Assembly (NCBI RefSeq): GCF_014695915.1
Contig: NZ_JACJPF010000113.1
Coordinates: 1-46,708, forward strand
Source of the DNA: Trichocoleus sp. FACHB-40
Lineage (GTDB): Bacteria > Cyanobacteriota > Cyanobacteriia > Cyanobacteriales > FACHB-T130
DNA length: 46,708 nt
Direction: 5' to 3'
The notes below the pieces were generated by a model. It saw only the letters and a list, made by a program, of their open reading frames with translations. It searched no databases and was not told the DNA's origin. Made by a program: the position numbers and the translations under genes. Shown one piece after another: positions 14,984-25,778 of this stretch (positions within the stretch are counted from its first letter, which is position 1; every line of letters starts with the position of its first letter).

Positions 14984-17900
14984 TACTGCACCGAACTGAG
15001 AACCTTTTGGGTTGCTGCTTCCGGATTAGCTTCTGGAGAATCTGCTTCACTAGGAGGCACAACCTGCCAGAACTGAGGCAAGTATTCTGACCAATTGGCA
15101 AGAATATCTTTTGCCTTCTGGCTACCTGTTCTTTCAGCGTGAAGTTCAATCAGCTCTTTGAGCTGCTGTTCTCCAGCTGGCGTTTTCACCCGTTGGATTT
15201 TGACAATCTCCAGGTTAACTTTTGGTGTAAAGCTGCCATCCTGATCGAGGAAGTAACCTAAACCCCCTGTCATCCCAGCTCCCACGTTGCGGCCTACTCT
15301 ACCCAGAACGACAATTACGCCGCCTGTCATGTATTCACAGCAGTGGTCGCCTGCGCCTTCAATCACCGCCATTCCCTTAGAATTACGGACAGCAAACCGC
15401 TCCCCGGCTTGACCGTTGGCTAACATAATGCCGCCCGTGGCACCGTAGAGACAAGTGTTGCCGACAATCACGTTCTGAGCTGGATCGTAAGTAGCCTCCT
15501 GAGGCGGCTTGATAACAATTTCGCCACCGTGCATTCCCTTGCCTACGTAATCGTTCGCCTCGCCTTCCAGGTTGAGAGTCATACCGGGGAGGTTAAAGGC
15601 ACCGAAACTCTGACCCACACTGCCGGAGAAGTTGAGGGTAATTTGACCGCTCCAACCTGTGTTGCCATATTCAGAGGCGATCGCGCCGGCAATTCGCGCC
15701 CCAATTGTCCGGTCTGTGTTCACCACAGGCACTTCTTTGGTGACGTTAGATTGGTTAGCGATCGCATCTTTAATTTCCGAATCGCTGAGCAGTTCGTCAT
15801 CTAAAACTGGCCCGTTGCTGTGTACTGGTTCATGAATCAGCCAATCGCGATTTGTGCGCGTATCTGGCAGATTGGTAAGGCAATCCAGATTCAAGCTTGT
15901 CGTCTTAGTTAATCCGGTGGGGCGCACTTTCAGCAAGTCGGCGCGACCAATCACCTCGTTTAGAGAACGATATCCCAACCGCGCCAAGAGACTCCGCACT
16001 TCTTGGGCTACAAAGTAGAAGAAGTTAACGACGTGTTCTGGCATTCCTGGGAAGCGCTTCCGCAAGTTTTCTTGCTGAGAAGCCACACCAACGGGACAGT
16101 TATTGGTGTGGCAGATCCGCGCCATGATGCAACCTTCGGCAATCATGGCGATGGAGCCGAAACCGTACTCTTCTCCACCCATCAAAGCTGCTATGATTAC
16201 GTCCCAGCCGCTCTTGAAGCCGCCGTCTACTCGGAGAATTACGCGCGATCGCAGTTCATTCTCCATTAGGACGCGATGCACTTCGGTTAATCCCAGTTCC
16301 CACGGGGAACCTGCGTGTTTAATTGAACTTAAGGGAGATGCGCCTGTCCCGCCATCGTGGCCCGAAATTTGGATAACATCGGCATTTGCCTTCGCCACAC
16401 CGGCGGCAATGGTGCCAATACCCACTTCTGCCACCAGCTTCACCGATACCCCTGCCTTCGGGTTAATTTGGTGCAGGTCAAAAATCAACTGCGCCAAATC
16501 TTCAATCGAGTAAATATCGTGATGCGGCGGTGGTGAAATCAGCGTCACTCCTGGCTTAGAGCGGCGCAGCATCGCGATGTAGGGGCTTACCTTTGTTCCT
16601 GGTAACTGTCCACCTTCCCCAGGTTTTGCACCTTGGGCGATTTTGATTTCAATTTGTTTGGCACTCATCAGGTACTCTGGGGTCACGCCAAAGCGACCGC
16701 TTGCTACCTGCTTGATGGAAGAAGAAGCTGTATCTCCATTCCGCAGCCCATTGAGGTGTGGCAGAACTTGGGAATGGCCCATTTCATCCACATCATCTAG
16801 AACTTTGTAACGAACTGGATCTTCGCCGCCTTCACCGGAGTTAGATTTGCCGCCGATGCGGTTCATAGCGATCGCCAGCGTCTCGTGTGCTTCCCGCGAC
16901 AATGCTCCCAAGCTCATCCCACCTGTAGCAAATCGCTTGACAATTGACTCCACAGGCTCTACTTCTTCCAGGGGAATAGAGGCGCGATCGCTCTCCAAGT
17001 CCAGCAAATCTCGCAGCGCTGTTACAGGTCGTCCTGCCAAATGCTTCTGATAAACTTCGTAATGGTCATGTTGCGGGTTTTTCACTGCTTGATGCAGCGA
17101 CTTGGCAACTTCCGGACTATTCATGTGGTACTCGCCACCCGGACGGTACTGCACAAAGCCATAGTTTTCCAGCTTCTTGCGTGGTACCTCTGGGAAAGCC
17201 GCCGAGTGGAATGACATCACTTCCTGCGCCAGTTCCCGTACGGAAAGGCCGCCTAGTCGCGATGCGGTACCCTTAAAGCCAAGAGCCAAGAGATCGCCGC
17301 CAATACCAATCGCCTCAAAAATTTGCGCTCCGCGATAGCTAGACAGCAGAGAAATCCCCATTTTCGAGAGGATTTTCAACAATCCAGCTTCTACGGCTTT
17401 GCAGTAATTTTTTTGCGCCTGCTCAAGAGTAATATTCTTGAGTTTGCCCCGCTGCATCATATTTTGGGTCTTGGTATCGCTCCACCAATGACGCACGGTT
17501 TCTAGAGCCAAATACGGACATACCGCGGAAGCCCCGTAGCCAATGAGACAGCCAAAGTGGTGCGTACTCCAGCATTGAGCGGTATCGACAATTAAAGAGG
17601 CAAAGGCTCGCAGGCCTTCTTGGATCAGGTGGTGGTGTACTGCTCCCACAGCTAACAGAGGTGGAATGTAGCTGTGTTCGGCGCTCAAAGAGTTTCCGGC
17701 GCGATCGCTCAAAATCAGAATTTCTTTGCCCGCACGCACCGCCGCCGCCGCTTGCTGGCACAAATTGCGAACCGCCGCCTCTAAACCTTCTGGCCCCTTT
17801 TCGATTTCAAACAGCGTCGAGAACTTCTCTGTTGCAAAAGAGGAAGTGCTGATCTGCTCTAGCGCTGCTTCATTTAGAACCGGAGACTCTAACTTCAGTA

Positions 17901-19638
17901 ACCGCGCATACTCTGGTTCTACCTTCAGCAGGTTTCCCCGCTTCCCTAAAGAAACCGACAGGGACATCACCATCCCTTCTCGCAACGGGTCAATTGGCGG
18001 ATTCGTCACCTGAGCGAAGCGCTGCTTGAAATAGTCATACAGTAAATGCGGCTTGGAGGACAGCACCGCCAAGGGAATGTCATCTCCCATACAAAAGGTA
18101 GGTTCTTTCCCAGAAGATGCCATTTCCTCAATCACCATTTCCACATCTTCTGTGGTGTAGCCAAAGGCAATTTGTTCTCTCAGCAAGGTTTGAGAGTCGA
18201 GATTCTTCTCTTCGGTAAAAGGTACGTCGGGGAGATTTTGCCGATAAGATGCCAGCCACTCACCATAAGGATGAACAGCAGCGATGCGCCCCTTAATTTC
18301 CCAGTTTTTCTGAACTTCCTGAGTTTCCAGGTCAACGGCAATCATTTGCCCCGGCCCCAGTCGCCCTTTTTCCAGAATCTCTGCTTCTGGCAAATCGATT
18401 ACACCAGCTTCCGAAGCTACCACAACTAATCCATCGCGCGTGGTGCAATATCGCGCTGGCCTTAACCCGTTGCGGTCGAGAGTCGCACCTACTTTCTTGC
18501 CATCACTGAATACCAGTAGCGCTGGGCCGTCCCAAGGCTCTTGAAGTCCGTTGTAGAATTCGTAAAAGTCCACAATTTCCGGATGATTTGCCAATTCCGG
18601 CTGATTCTGGTACGCTTCTGGCACCATAATCATTAAAGCTTCCAGAGGGCTGCGGCCAGTACGAACCAGCAACTCTAGCACGTTATCGAGGTTTGCCGAG
18701 TCACTATTATCTAGATCGGTTAAAGGCTTGAGTTCCTGAATGCGATCGCCCCAAATTGGATGCGTCAGATTTGCCTCTCGCGCCATTATCGAGTTTATAT
18801 TTCCCAACAGCGTGTTAATTTCGCCGTTGTGTCCCAAAAGACGCATCGGCTGAGCTAGAGGCCACTTAGGCAGCGTGTTGGTGCTAAAGCGTCGGTGATA
18901 GACAGCAAAAACACTTTCATAATTGGGATTAGTTAAATCTGTATAAAAGTCTCCCAACACCGCCGACCGCACCATCCCCTTATAAATAATGGTGCGATTA
19001 GAGAACGAACAAATGTAAAACTCGTCCGACCATTTAAGGGTACTGTTAGCCTCCAGATTTTTACCTATGCGGCGACGAGCCAAAAACAGGGCGCGTTCCA
19101 ACTCATCTCCAGAACCATTTTTGGAAGTACATACCAGCTGCTCAATGTGGGGCTGGTTTTCTCTGGACTGCACCCCCAGCACTTGAGGCTGCACTGGAAC
19201 CTCTCGCCACCCCAGTACAGTTAATCCTTCTTCTTCCAAGGTTTTGTTGACAATTTCCTTAGCAGCGGCTCTGGTTTCGGCATCTTTGGGTAAAAAGACC
19301 ATTGCCACCCCTGTCTTTTCAGTCGGCGGCATTTCTATGCCTTGGGTAGCCAACCACTCACCCAACAGCTTCCAGGGAATAGCAGTCATCAAACCTGCTC
19401 CATCCCCAGAATCCCCGTCAGCGCTGCAACCACCCCGATGTTCTAGACAAGTCAGAGCGGATAAAGCCTTTGCTACCAATTCATGTGTCGGCGTTCCCTT
19501 TTGGTTGGCAATGAAGCCGACACCGCAGGCATCCCGCTCTTCCACCAACCACCGTTGACCGGGATAGGTATCTGTCGCATTTACTGCTGTCGTCTGTTGT
19601 TGATTGTCATTCACGCGATGCTCCATGAGATAATCCAC
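14983..19638 (-). CDS. glsF: Glutamate synthase large subunit, ferredoxin-dependent type
   Basis: A 1551-residue enzyme that converts 2-oxoglutarate and glutamine to two glutamates. The class II amidotransferase domain starts at the Cys of [11 protein letters not shown], after a 37-residue propeptide. [17 protein letters not shown] and DRNGLRPAR follow. The FMN/synthase domain has [41 protein letters not shown] and [10 protein letters not shown], with the [3Fe-4S] cysteines in [15 protein letters not shown]. The C-terminal GXGXG helix domain ([19 protein letters not shown]) ends the protein. No small-subunit gene is adjacent, and length and sequence suit the ferredoxin enzyme. The NADPH-type GltB is an alternative I cannot fully exclude. 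A second in-frame ATG is 4 codons downstream. Confidence 0.93.
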   Translation of the reverse strand: MDYLMEHRVNDNQQQTTAVNATDTYPGQRWLVEERDACGVGFIANQKGTPTHELVAKALSALTCLEHRGGCSADGDSGDGAGLMTAIPWKLLGEWLATQGIEMPPTEKTGVAMVFLPKDAETRAAAKEIVNKTLEEEGLTVLGWREVPVQPQVLGVQSRENQPHIEQLVCTSKNGSGDELERALFLARRRIGKNLEANSTLKWSDEFYICSFSNRTIIYKGMVRSAVLGDFYTDLTNPNYESVFAVYHRRFSTNTLPKWPLAQPMRLLGHNGEINTLLGNINSIMAREANLTHPIWGDRIQELKPLTDLDNSDSANLDNVLELLVRTGRSPLEALMIMVPEAYQNQPELANHPEIVDFYEFYNGLQEPWDGPALLVFSDGKKVGATLDRNGLRPARYCTTRDGLVVVASEAGVIDLPEAEILEKGRLGPGQMIAVDLETQEVQKNWEIKGRIAAVHPYGEWLASYRQNLPDVPFTEEKNLDSQTLLREQIAFGYTTEDVEMVIEEMASSGKEPTFCMGDDIPLAVLSSKPHLLYDYFKQRFAQVTNPPIDPLREGMVMSLSVSLGKRGNLLKVEPEYARLLKLESPVLNEAALEQISTSSFATEKFSTLFEIEKGPEGLEAAVRNLCQQAAAAVRAGKEILILSDRAGNSLSAEHSYIPPLLAVGAVHHHLIQEGLRAFASLIVDTAQCWSTHHFGCLIGYGASAVCPYLALETVRHWWSDTKTQNMMQRGKLKNITLEQAQKNYCKAVEAGLLKILSKMGISLLSSYRGAQIFEAIGIGGDLLALGFKGTASRLGGLSVRELAQEVMSFHSAAFPEVPRKKLENYGFVQYRPGGEYHMNSPEVAKSLHQAVKNPQHDHYEVYQKHLAGRPVTALRDLLDLESDRASIPLEEVEPVESIVKRFATGGMSLGALSREAHETLAIAMNRIGGKSNSGEGGEDPVRYKVLDDVDEMGHSQVLPHLNGLRNGDTASSSIKQVASGRFGVTPEYLMSAKQIEIKIAQGAKPGEGGQLPGTKVSPYIAMLRRSKPGVTLISPPPHHDIYSIEDLAQLIFDLHQINPKAGVSVKLVAEVGIGTIAAGVAKANADVIQISGHDGGTGASPLSSIKHAGSPWELGLTEVHRVLMENELRSRVILRVDGGFKSGWDVIIAALMGGEEYGFGSIAMIAEGCIMARICHTNNCPVGVASQQENLRKRFPGMPEHVVNFFYFVAQEVRSLLARLGYRSLNEVIGRADLLKVRPTGLTKTTSLNLDCLTNLPDTRTNRDWLIHEPVHSNGPVLDDELLSDSEIKDAIANQSNVTKEVPVVNTDRTIGARIAGAIASEYGNTGWSGQITLNFSGSVGQSFGAFNLPGMTLNLEGEANDYVGKGMHGGEIVIKPPQEATYDPAQNVIVGNTCLYGATGGIMLANGQAGERFAVRNSKGMAVIEGAGDHCCEYMTGGVIVVLGRVGRNVGAGMTGGLGYFLDQDGSFTPKVNLEIVKIQRVKTPAGEQQLKELIELHAERTGSQKAKDILANWSEYLPQFWQVVPPSEADSPEANPEAATQKVLSSVQ

Positions 19639-20331
19639 GTTCTTTACTTACTGATACAGGTTTACTGATTGAAGGTTGTTAATCCTGTGGCACAACTGTG
19701 CTGATCCCAGAATTAAAATTTGAAAAACTTTTGCCAAGACTTCGCCAATGTATTTAAACATCCCTCAGTCTTCTTTTGCCCTTGACTATTCTTTTGCTTC
19801 CATAGCCTTATTTATCTAAACTTAGATGCCATTTGACCATGAAAGCTGTAACTGATGAAACTTTTATCTCTCGGCTTTTCTGCCCCAGACCCAGGGGTCG
19901 CAAAACTTTTTGCTCTTGCGATCGCAATAATATCCAAGCGTCTGCACGTAAGACGCTCTGCTGGCGGAGGGTTTGCCTGAAATGGCTACTGGTGCTCAAA
20001 AATGAACCTTGTTCTAACCCGATTCAGATGCCAGCCATCTACCAAACTTACGGATTAGATATTCTATCATTTAAAAGCCAAGTTCAACACAAATTTCAAC
20101 GCTAAGACTTCGAGCCAGGACAAACAAATTGTAGGGGCGAGATAAACGCGAAGTCTAGACTTGGCTATAGCCACCCAATTTTAGAGTCAAATATAGAGAC
20201 GCGAGATGTCGCGTCTGTGCTTCGCCCCTAATGGGTTGTTGAACAAAGCGTCTTGCCGACCCCCTGTGGTCTTGCCTCCTATTATGCGGCTAAAAAAGCT
20301 TTCTTTGGAAGATAAAGTCATTGTTTTTTGA
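19639..20331. other. Non-coding spacer with interspersed hairpin repeats
   Basis: About 690 bases without a supported gene. It contains a hairpin AGCGTCT/AGACGCT (19937-19957), the palindrome GGCTATAGCC (20163-20172) and the larger palindromic repeat at 20131-20230. The promoter of the glutamate synthase gene should lie in the first 150 bases. I found no clear NtcA box. Confidence 0.45.
20131..20230. repeat. MITE-like palindromic repeat
   Basis: The outer arms TAGGGGCGA (20132-20140) and TCGCCCCTA (20222-20230) enclose an inner hairpin AGACGCGA/TCGCGTCT (20197-20216). The roughly 100-base unit with GTAGGGGC ends resembles interspersed repeats in cyanobacterial spacers. A related motif is at 38381-38417. 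Confidence 0.5.
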
Positions 20332-20451
20332 TACTTGCGTCCACATCTGGGTTATTTTAGAAATCTTGATGTTGTAAAGGCGCACCATCGCCCGATCCGG
20401 GTGTATGGCAATACTCCTGTACAAATTTTTGAACCCTACATCAAAGAGTGA
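20332..20451 (+). pseudogene. Short open-frame remnant, possible transposase tail
   Basis: This stretch is open in one frame (YLRPHLGYFRNLDVVK...IFEPYIKE, then TGA), immediately after an in-frame TGA, and has no start. The sequence looks protein-like and may be the C-terminal relic of a transposase, but I cannot name the family. It ends 9 bases before the next gene. Confidence 0.25.
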
Positions 20452-20460
20452 CTTTGCCGG

Positions 20461-22518
20461 ATGATCGGGAGAACGACACCAGAAACTAAAACGGTTGGTG
20501 GTCTGGGGCTATTTGCCCCCAGCCGCCTGATAGCCTTCTCGCTCCCGTCAGCGATCGCCGCATCGCTTTACGCGACAAATGTCCCCATAGGAGCAGTTCC
20601 AAATTTACCCCCATCACGCCTCGTGGTATCAGCACCAAAGGCATCGCCTCAAATAAATCGGCAGGGTAGTCAAGTATCTATAAATGGTCGAACCTTACCC
20701 GCAGCTTGGAGCCAGTGGCAGCGGGGGACATCTGTACGCACGGGAATAAGCGATGTTGGAGTGGCTCAAACACTGGGAGTAGAGCTTTTAAACACCGGGG
20801 ATTTAACCAAACAGCCGATACAGTGGTTTTCTGGTGCCAACCGGCTAATTTTGGCTACCTTTCCAGTAGCACCTTACCGCTATCTAGACATTACTGATTT
20901 CGCGCTCAAAAACGGTTGGAAGACCCAAATAAAGGGCAACACGCTTTTAATTACCACAAAACCAGCGCGACTGGGGGACGTTCAACAAAGTCTTCAACTG
21001 TGGGGTTCGCGCCTTGTTGTCGATCTAGACCGCCCGGCCCCTTGGCAAGTCACTCAACAAGGTCAGAATTTAGTTGTCACAATCAACGCAGCAGCCCCTC
21101 CCGCCATCTTGCAGCGCTTCCCTCCCCCTCCTCCAGAACCTAAGCCAGAGACGGAGGTAGAGGGAATAAGAAATGCTCAGCCCCCAGCCCCCAATCCCCA
21201 GCCCCCAATCCCCAGCCCCCAATCCCCAGCCCCCAATCCCCAGCCCCCAATCCCTGTCGTCGAAAGCACTCAGAATCAAACCACGATTCGAGTACAAATC
21301 CCAGCAGGGCTGTATCCTCGCGTTTTCAGTATGCCCTCCCCGAATCGCCTGCTGATTGATTTTCAACCAGAAGCTATGGTAGAACGAGATATTCTCTGGG
21401 CAGAAGGAATCCGTTGGAAGCAGCAGTATGTAGCCATTACTCACCAGTCATCAGCTAACGACTCCCCGCTGTTGGATGGAGGTAGTGTCAATCCCAAATC
21501 CCAAATCCCAAATCCCAAGTCGATTGACCGCTTCCCAGTCGCATCGCTGACTATCAATCTTCGTCAAAGAGGGCTAACCCTCAAACCAATCTGGAGTAAC
21601 CCTAATAGTGTTGCAGGAATCGCTCCTCTGCTGAGGACAGCCCAGTTGTGGCAGGCTTCAGCAGCTATCAACGCCGGATTTTTTAACCGCAACAACCAAC
21701 TGCCTTTAGGGGCAATTAAACGAGATGGTCGGTGGTTATCTGGGCCGATTCTGAATCGAGGCGCGATCGCTTGGAATGATGCTGGTGAAGTTAAAATGGG
21801 TCGTCTGAGCTACCAGGGAGCCTTGGATATCGAAAATTCCTCAAGCTTACCAGTCCTTTTCTTCAACAGTGCTTATGTCCAAGCGGGAATCGCCCTTTAC
21901 TCCTCTGAATGGGGAGGGGCTTACACTCCCCTGACTGATAATGAAACCATCGTCGTTGTCCAGAATAACCAGGTTATAAATCAGTTACCTGGAGGCATGG
22001 CTGGGAAAATATCATTTCCCATTCCGCCGGAAAACGGTTATTTGCTGACAATCCGAGGTAAAGAAACATCTCCAGTCGGGATCTTGAGTGTCGGCACCAG
22101 GGTGCGTATCAATGAGCTTTTTTCACAACCGGACTTTGTGCGCTATCCGCAAATTGTCGGCGCTGGGCCACTTCTGGTGCAAAATCGTCAAATTGTGCTA
22201 GATGCTAAAGCTGAGCAATTTAGCGATGCCTTTATCAAAGAAGCAGCTGTTAGAAGTGCGATCGCTACCACCGCATCTGGACAACTGATGATGGTTGCCA
22301 TCCACAACCGCACAGGTGGAAAAGGCCCGACATTAGCAGAAACTGCTCAGATAATGCAGCAAATGGGAGCTGTTGAGGCTCTTAATTTAGATGGTGGCAG
22401 CTCTACCAGCCTCTATCTAGGGGGACAACTTATTAATCGGCCTCCCACCACCGCCGCCCGCGTTCACAACGGTCTGGGGCTTTTCCTTCAACCGGGTTTG
22501 CGATCGCCCAGCAATTAA
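20461..22518 (+). CDS. Phosphodiester glycosidase family protein (NAGPA domain), exported
   Basis: A 685-residue protein. A hydrophobic N-terminal stretch (about 16-40) suggests export or a membrane anchor. Residues 60-220 are beta-rich with QVSINGRTLPAAW and an AMIN-like RLVVDLDRPAPW. The C-terminal half is a phosphodiester glycosidase/NAGPA domain: AAINAGFFNRNNQLPLGAIKRDGRW, RSAIATTASGQLMMVAIHN and ALNLDGGSSTSLYLGGQ. This domain uncovers mannose-6-phosphate in animals; bacterial members act on envelope sugar phosphodiesters, substrate unknown. Two low-complexity stretches come from heptanucleotide repeats inside the gene (21179-21257 and 21489-21520) and lie in the linker between the domains. 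The ATG at 20461 has a weak ribosome-binding site. Confidence 0.85.
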   Translation: MIGRTTPETKTVGGLGLFAPSRLIAFSLPSAIAASLYATNVPIGAVPNLPPSRLVVSAPKASPQINRQGSQVSINGRTLPAAWSQWQRGTSVRTGISDVGVAQTLGVELLNTGDLTKQPIQWFSGANRLILATFPVAPYRYLDITDFALKNGWKTQIKGNTLLITTKPARLGDVQQSLQLWGSRLVVDLDRPAPWQVTQQGQNLVVTINAAAPPAILQRFPPPPPEPKPETEVEGIRNAQPPAPNPQPPIPSPQSPAPNPQPPIPVVESTQNQTTIRVQIPAGLYPRVFSMPSPNRLLIDFQPEAMVERDILWAEGIRWKQQYVAITHQSSANDSPLLDGGSVNPKSQIPNPKSIDRFPVASLTINLRQRGLTLKPIWSNPNSVAGIAPLLRTAQLWQASAAINAGFFNRNNQLPLGAIKRDGRWLSGPILNRGAIAWNDAGEVKMGRLSYQGALDIENSSSLPVLFFNSAYVQAGIALYSSEWGGAYTPLTDNETIVVVQNNQVINQLPGGMAGKISFPIPPENGYLLTIRGKETSPVGILSVGTRVRINELFSQPDFVRYPQIVGAGPLLVQNRQIVLDAKAEQFSDAFIKEAAVRSAIATTASGQLMMVAIHNRTGGKGPTLAETAQIMQQMGAVEALNLDGGSSTSLYLGGQLINRPPTTAARVHNGLGLFLQPGLRSPSN
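21179..21257 (+). repeat. CCCCAAT/CCCCAGC heptanucleotide repeats inside a coding region
   Basis: Tandem 14-base units (two heptamers, CCCCAATCCCCAGC) are repeated about five times. They encode a Pro/Gln/Asn/Ser-rich linker (PNPQPPIPSPQSPAPN type). 14 and 7 are not multiples of 3, so copy-number changes other than threes would shift the frame. Confidence 0.8.
21489..21520 (+). repeat. CAAATCC heptanucleotide repeats inside the same gene
   Basis: AATCCCAAATCCCAAATCCC units occur in tandem (about 4 copies) and encode NPKSQIPNPKS. The same heptamer occurs at 29265-29288 upstream of the cysteine desulfurase gene. Confidence 0.7.
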
Positions 22519-22738
22519 ATTTTTAAACTTTGCCAAATAAATTATTTAGCAGAGCTTATATAAAGAGTTGATGTAGATTCGCTTAATCGGCAAATTTACT
22601 GGTGACAGGCTTTAAAGATCGTTGTTATGTTTAGCTAGGGTTGCCTAAATGTGTTAGTTCTACAATTTTTAAGAGGATTACCTCTGCATATTTATATGAG
22701 CCCTGCTAAACCTACAGCGGTTCTAAGGAGAAAAAACA

Positions 22739-23167
22739 ATGGCTAAAGCGCAAGAAGTTTCTCAAATTACTACTTTACCTCTTCCCAACTCCATGACTAT
22801 CAATGGAGTTGCTGCAACTGAATTGCGGCCTTGGGGTTCCTTCACTATTCTGGAAGAAGGACGGGGCTATAAAATCAAGCGAATTGAAGTCAAGCCCGGT
22901 CATCGGCTTAGCCTGCAAATGCACTACCACCGCAGCGAACACTGGATCGTCGTTTCAGGCACAGCTAAGGTTACTTGTGGCGATAACGAACTGATTCTGG
23001 GCAGTAATCAATCTACCTACGTTCCCCAATGTCACACTCATCGTCTAGAAAATCCGGGTGTGATTAACTTGGTGTTAATTGAGGTTCAGAATGGAGAATA
23101 TTTGGGAGAAGATGACATTGTTCGTTTTCAAGATGACTACGCCCGCACTCAGCCGTCCACAAAGTAG
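22739..23167 (+). CDS. Cupin, mannose-6-phosphate isomerase type II-like
   Basis: A 142-residue single-domain cupin. It matches the C-terminal phosphomannose isomerase half of bifunctional GMP/PMI proteins: LRPWGSFTILEEGRGYKIKRI, then PGHRLSLQMHYHRSEHWIVVSGTAKV (metal ligands in QMHYHRSEHW) and STYVPQCHTHRLENPG. It would interconvert mannose-6-phosphate and fructose-6-phosphate for GDP-mannose and polysaccharide synthesis. Stand-alone forms are common in cyanobacteria. AAGGAG lies 9-14 bases before the ATG. A small GAGG/CCTC hairpin lies about 60 bases upstream. No sugar-nucleotide genes are nearby. Confidence 0.88.
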   Translation: MAKAQEVSQITTLPLPNSMTINGVAATELRPWGSFTILEEGRGYKIKRIEVKPGHRLSLQMHYHRSEHWIVVSGTAKVTCGDNELILGSNQSTYVPQCHTHRLENPGVINLVLIEVQNGEYLGEDDIVRFQDDYARTQPSTK

Positions 23168-23542
23168 ACTGGCGAATTTAACTGGGCAAATAGTTGACCC
23201 GATTGCCTAGTTTGGGTGTTTGTTTTAATACTCACATTGTCTTAATTCGGCAATTGACATCCTCCACGACCATAATCTTTGATTATGGTCGTTGATTGTG
23301 AGGAATCGCTTCTAAGGTTTCCTCCCTCAACAGGTGCCAACTAAATTCAGTGACCTCAACCCGTTTTAGCTGACGAAAATAGCTATCAGGGGAAAAGGGG
23401 TGTATCGAGCAGGTTATGCTATCTGGGTACAGATTTTTCTAGAAAGAGCAAAAATTAGGCTTTAAAACCTTTAAGGCTGACAAGCCGATTAAGCGCCTGA
23501 AGGACTACCCTAGAAGAACTGCCAGAACACCGCATCAACTTC
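23168..23542. other. Spacer with a 12-bp hairpin
   Basis: About 375 bases without a gene. ACGACCATAATC (23266-23277) and GATTATGGTCGT (23281-23292) form a perfect stem with a TTT loop. It is probably the end of the cupin transcript, though no U-tract follows. Confidence 0.5.
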
Positions 23543-25600
23543 ATGCTGGGAAAAACGCTCAGTGGTCGCTACCAAATTGTGAAACACTTGGGAGGCGGAG
23601 GGTTTGGTCAGACTTACCTTGCCGAAGATAAGCAACTACCTGGAAATCCGCTTTGTGTTGTCAAGCAACTCAAGCCCAAGGCTACCGATCCGGGAACCTT
23701 AGAAGTAGCACGACGATTATTTGATAGAGAAGCCCAAGTTCTATACAAACTGGGTAAACACGATCGGATTCCCCAACTTTTGGCTCATTTTGAGGAAGAA
23801 CAAGAGTTTTATCTAGTTCAGGAATTCATCGAAGGGGATGAAGTTAAGCAAGAATTACCAATAGGTAAGCAGTTGCCTGAGACGGAGGTAGCTGCTCTTT
23901 TGCACGAAATCCTAAAAATATTAGAGTTTGTCCATGAGCAGGATGTCATCCACAGGGATATCAAGCCGTCCAATTTAATCAGGCGCAAGCAAGATGGCAA
24001 GATAGTTTTGATTGACTTTGGAGCTGTCAAACAAGTTAGCACTCAGGCGCTTGCCTCTGAGGGGGAAACAACTTTAACAATTGCTATTGGTTCGCCTGGT
24101 TACATGGCGAACGAACAACTCGGCGGCAAACCGCGATTTAGTAGCGATATCTATGCTGTGGGAATCCTGGGTATCCAAGCTGTCACAGGTTTACAGCCGT
24201 CACAACTGCCAGAAGATACCCAAACCTGTGAGATTGTATGGCGCGATAAGGCTCAAGTCAGCCAGCAGGTTGCAGACATTTTAGACACAATGGTGCGCTA
24301 TGACTTTCGCCAACGCTACCAGACGGCGACAGAAGCTTTGGAGGCGCTCCAACAGCTCAACGAGCTACCAACACGGCACATCATCCCGGATGCGATCGCT
24401 ACTGGGACGCTTCCAACCTCACCAAGCAGACAGCAGTATACTTCCTTTGCTTTTCAAGATACGCTGCCTACTGAGCAACCACCAGCGATCGCTACTGAAA
24501 CCCTTCAAAGTTCCAAAGCACTAATCTCAACATATCCACGAAAGCCGGAAACTGTTTTTTCTACTTTCCGAAATAAAGCACCTCTGCTGATTAAAATTGG
24601 CGCGGGTTTCGCTACTGCTCTAGCTCTAAGTGTAGGAATTTACTTTTTTCAAAAACCCAATAGCTTAGAAGATACAGCACAAGAAGTTGCCTTAGTCAAT
24701 ACCCTCCCTGGTCATGCTGCTGGTATTACCTCTATCGCCCTCAGTCCAGATGGTAAAATTCTGGCGAGTGGCAGTCTTGACCAAACTATCAAAATTAGAA
24801 ATCTCCGTACAAAAGAAATAATTTATACCCTAAGCGGGCATACGGGGTATGTTTATTCTGTTGCCATCAGCCCGGATGGACAAACTCTCACCAGTGGTAG
24901 TGGCGATCAAACTATCAAAGTGTGGAACCTGAAAACGGGTAAACTACTCCGTACCTTGTCTGGACATACGGGAGATGTTTATTCAGTTGCCATCAGCCGA
25001 GATGGACAAACTCTCGTTAGTGGCAGTAAGGACAAGACTATCAAAGTGTGGAACCTGAAAACGGGTGAGTTGGTACGTACCCTAATCGGAACACAGCTAG
25101 AGGAGGGGGTTAGTGATGTCGCCATTAGCCCAGACGGTCAAACTCTGTCCGGTAGTAATATTTATGACATAAATGTTTGGAATCTGGTAACGGGTGAACT
25201 GCGCCGCACTTTTGGCGGGCATATCGAGGCAGTGAGTGCGATCGCCATCAGCCGGGATAGTAAGATTCTTGCCAGTGGCAGTCCCGACGGAACAGCAAAA
25301 CTGTGGAATTTGGAAACGGGCGAATTACTAAATACTTTCCCCCATGCGTCTAGATTACCAAATGGCTCTCTATCAGGGGGAGTTTATGCTGTTGCTATCA
25401 GTCCGAACGGTCGGATTCTTGTTAGTGGCAGTGGCAGCAATGAGAATACTATTAAGTTATGGAATGTGCGGACTGGGGAATTAATTCGCACACTTGAAGG
25501 ACATTCCAAGACAATTTTTGCACTTGCTATTAGTCCCGATGGGCAGACGATTTACAGTGGTAGCCTGGACGGAACAATTAAGGTTTGGCAATCGCCCTAA
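23543..25600 (+). CDS. Serine/threonine protein kinase with C-terminal WD40 repeats (copy 1)
   Basis: A 685-residue membrane-anchored Hanks-type kinase. The kinase domain is 1-270: GGGGFGQTY (15-25), invariant Lys in VVKQL (K41), VIHRDIKPSN (D139), LIDFG (D158) and GSPGYMANEQLGG. A Thr/Pro-rich juxtamembrane stretch follows. One membrane helix (LLIKIGAGFATALALSVGIYFF, about 352-373) and at least six WD40 repeats (ISPDGQTL.SGS.D.TIKVWNL) complete the protein. The kinase should face the cytosol. The WD40 propeller lies on the other side of the helix if topology is simple. It is tandem with a close paralogue. Substrates are unknown. Confidence 0.93.
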   Translation: MLGKTLSGRYQIVKHLGGGGFGQTYLAEDKQLPGNPLCVVKQLKPKATDPGTLEVARRLFDREAQVLYKLGKHDRIPQLLAHFEEEQEFYLVQEFIEGDEVKQELPIGKQLPETEVAALLHEILKILEFVHEQDVIHRDIKPSNLIRRKQDGKIVLIDFGAVKQVSTQALASEGETTLTIAIGSPGYMANEQLGGKPRFSSDIYAVGILGIQAVTGLQPSQLPEDTQTCEIVWRDKAQVSQQVADILDTMVRYDFRQRYQTATEALEALQQLNELPTRHIIPDAIATGTLPTSPSRQQYTSFAFQDTLPTEQPPAIATETLQSSKALISTYPRKPETVFSTFRNKAPLLIKIGAGFATALALSVGIYFFQKPNSLEDTAQEVALVNTLPGHAAGITSIALSPDGKILASGSLDQTIKIRNLRTKEIIYTLSGHTGYVYSVAISPDGQTLTSGSGDQTIKVWNLKTGKLLRTLSGHTGDVYSVAISRDGQTLVSGSKDKTIKVWNLKTGELVRTLIGTQLEEGVSDVAISPDGQTLSGSNIYDINVWNLVTGELRRTFGGHIEAVSAIAISRDSKILASGSPDGTAKLWNLETGELLNTFPHASRLPNGSLSGGVYAVAISPNGRILVSGSGSNENTIKLWNVRTGELIRTLEGHSKTIFALAISPDGQTIYSGSLDGTIKVWQSP

Positions 25601-25778
25601 ATTATCTGATTTTGAATGCAAGTATTTTAAAGCGTCAGTATTCATCGGGTAATGTTTAGCCGCTCAACCTAACCTACAATCTTTGACTAACTAGCACCGA
25701 GCGATCACAGATTTTTTGTATTTCATAAATTTCAAGGCTAAACTAGCAGACAAGTATATTCAAAATTGAAAAACTGTC

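Noticed and set aside
16003-16513. Plus-strand ORFs of 88 and 136 residues inside the glutamate synthase gene
   Set aside because: They lie fully antisense to conserved GltS coding sequence and have no protein features. They are shadows of codon bias.
19640-19660. NtcA box (GTA-N8-TAC) upstream of glutamate synthase
   Set aside because: Only a one-mismatch candidate was found, and it lies too close to the start codon to be credible.
22519-22738. Riboswitch in the leader of the cupin gene
   Set aside because: Only a small GAGG/CCTC hairpin is visible, with no recognisable aptamer.
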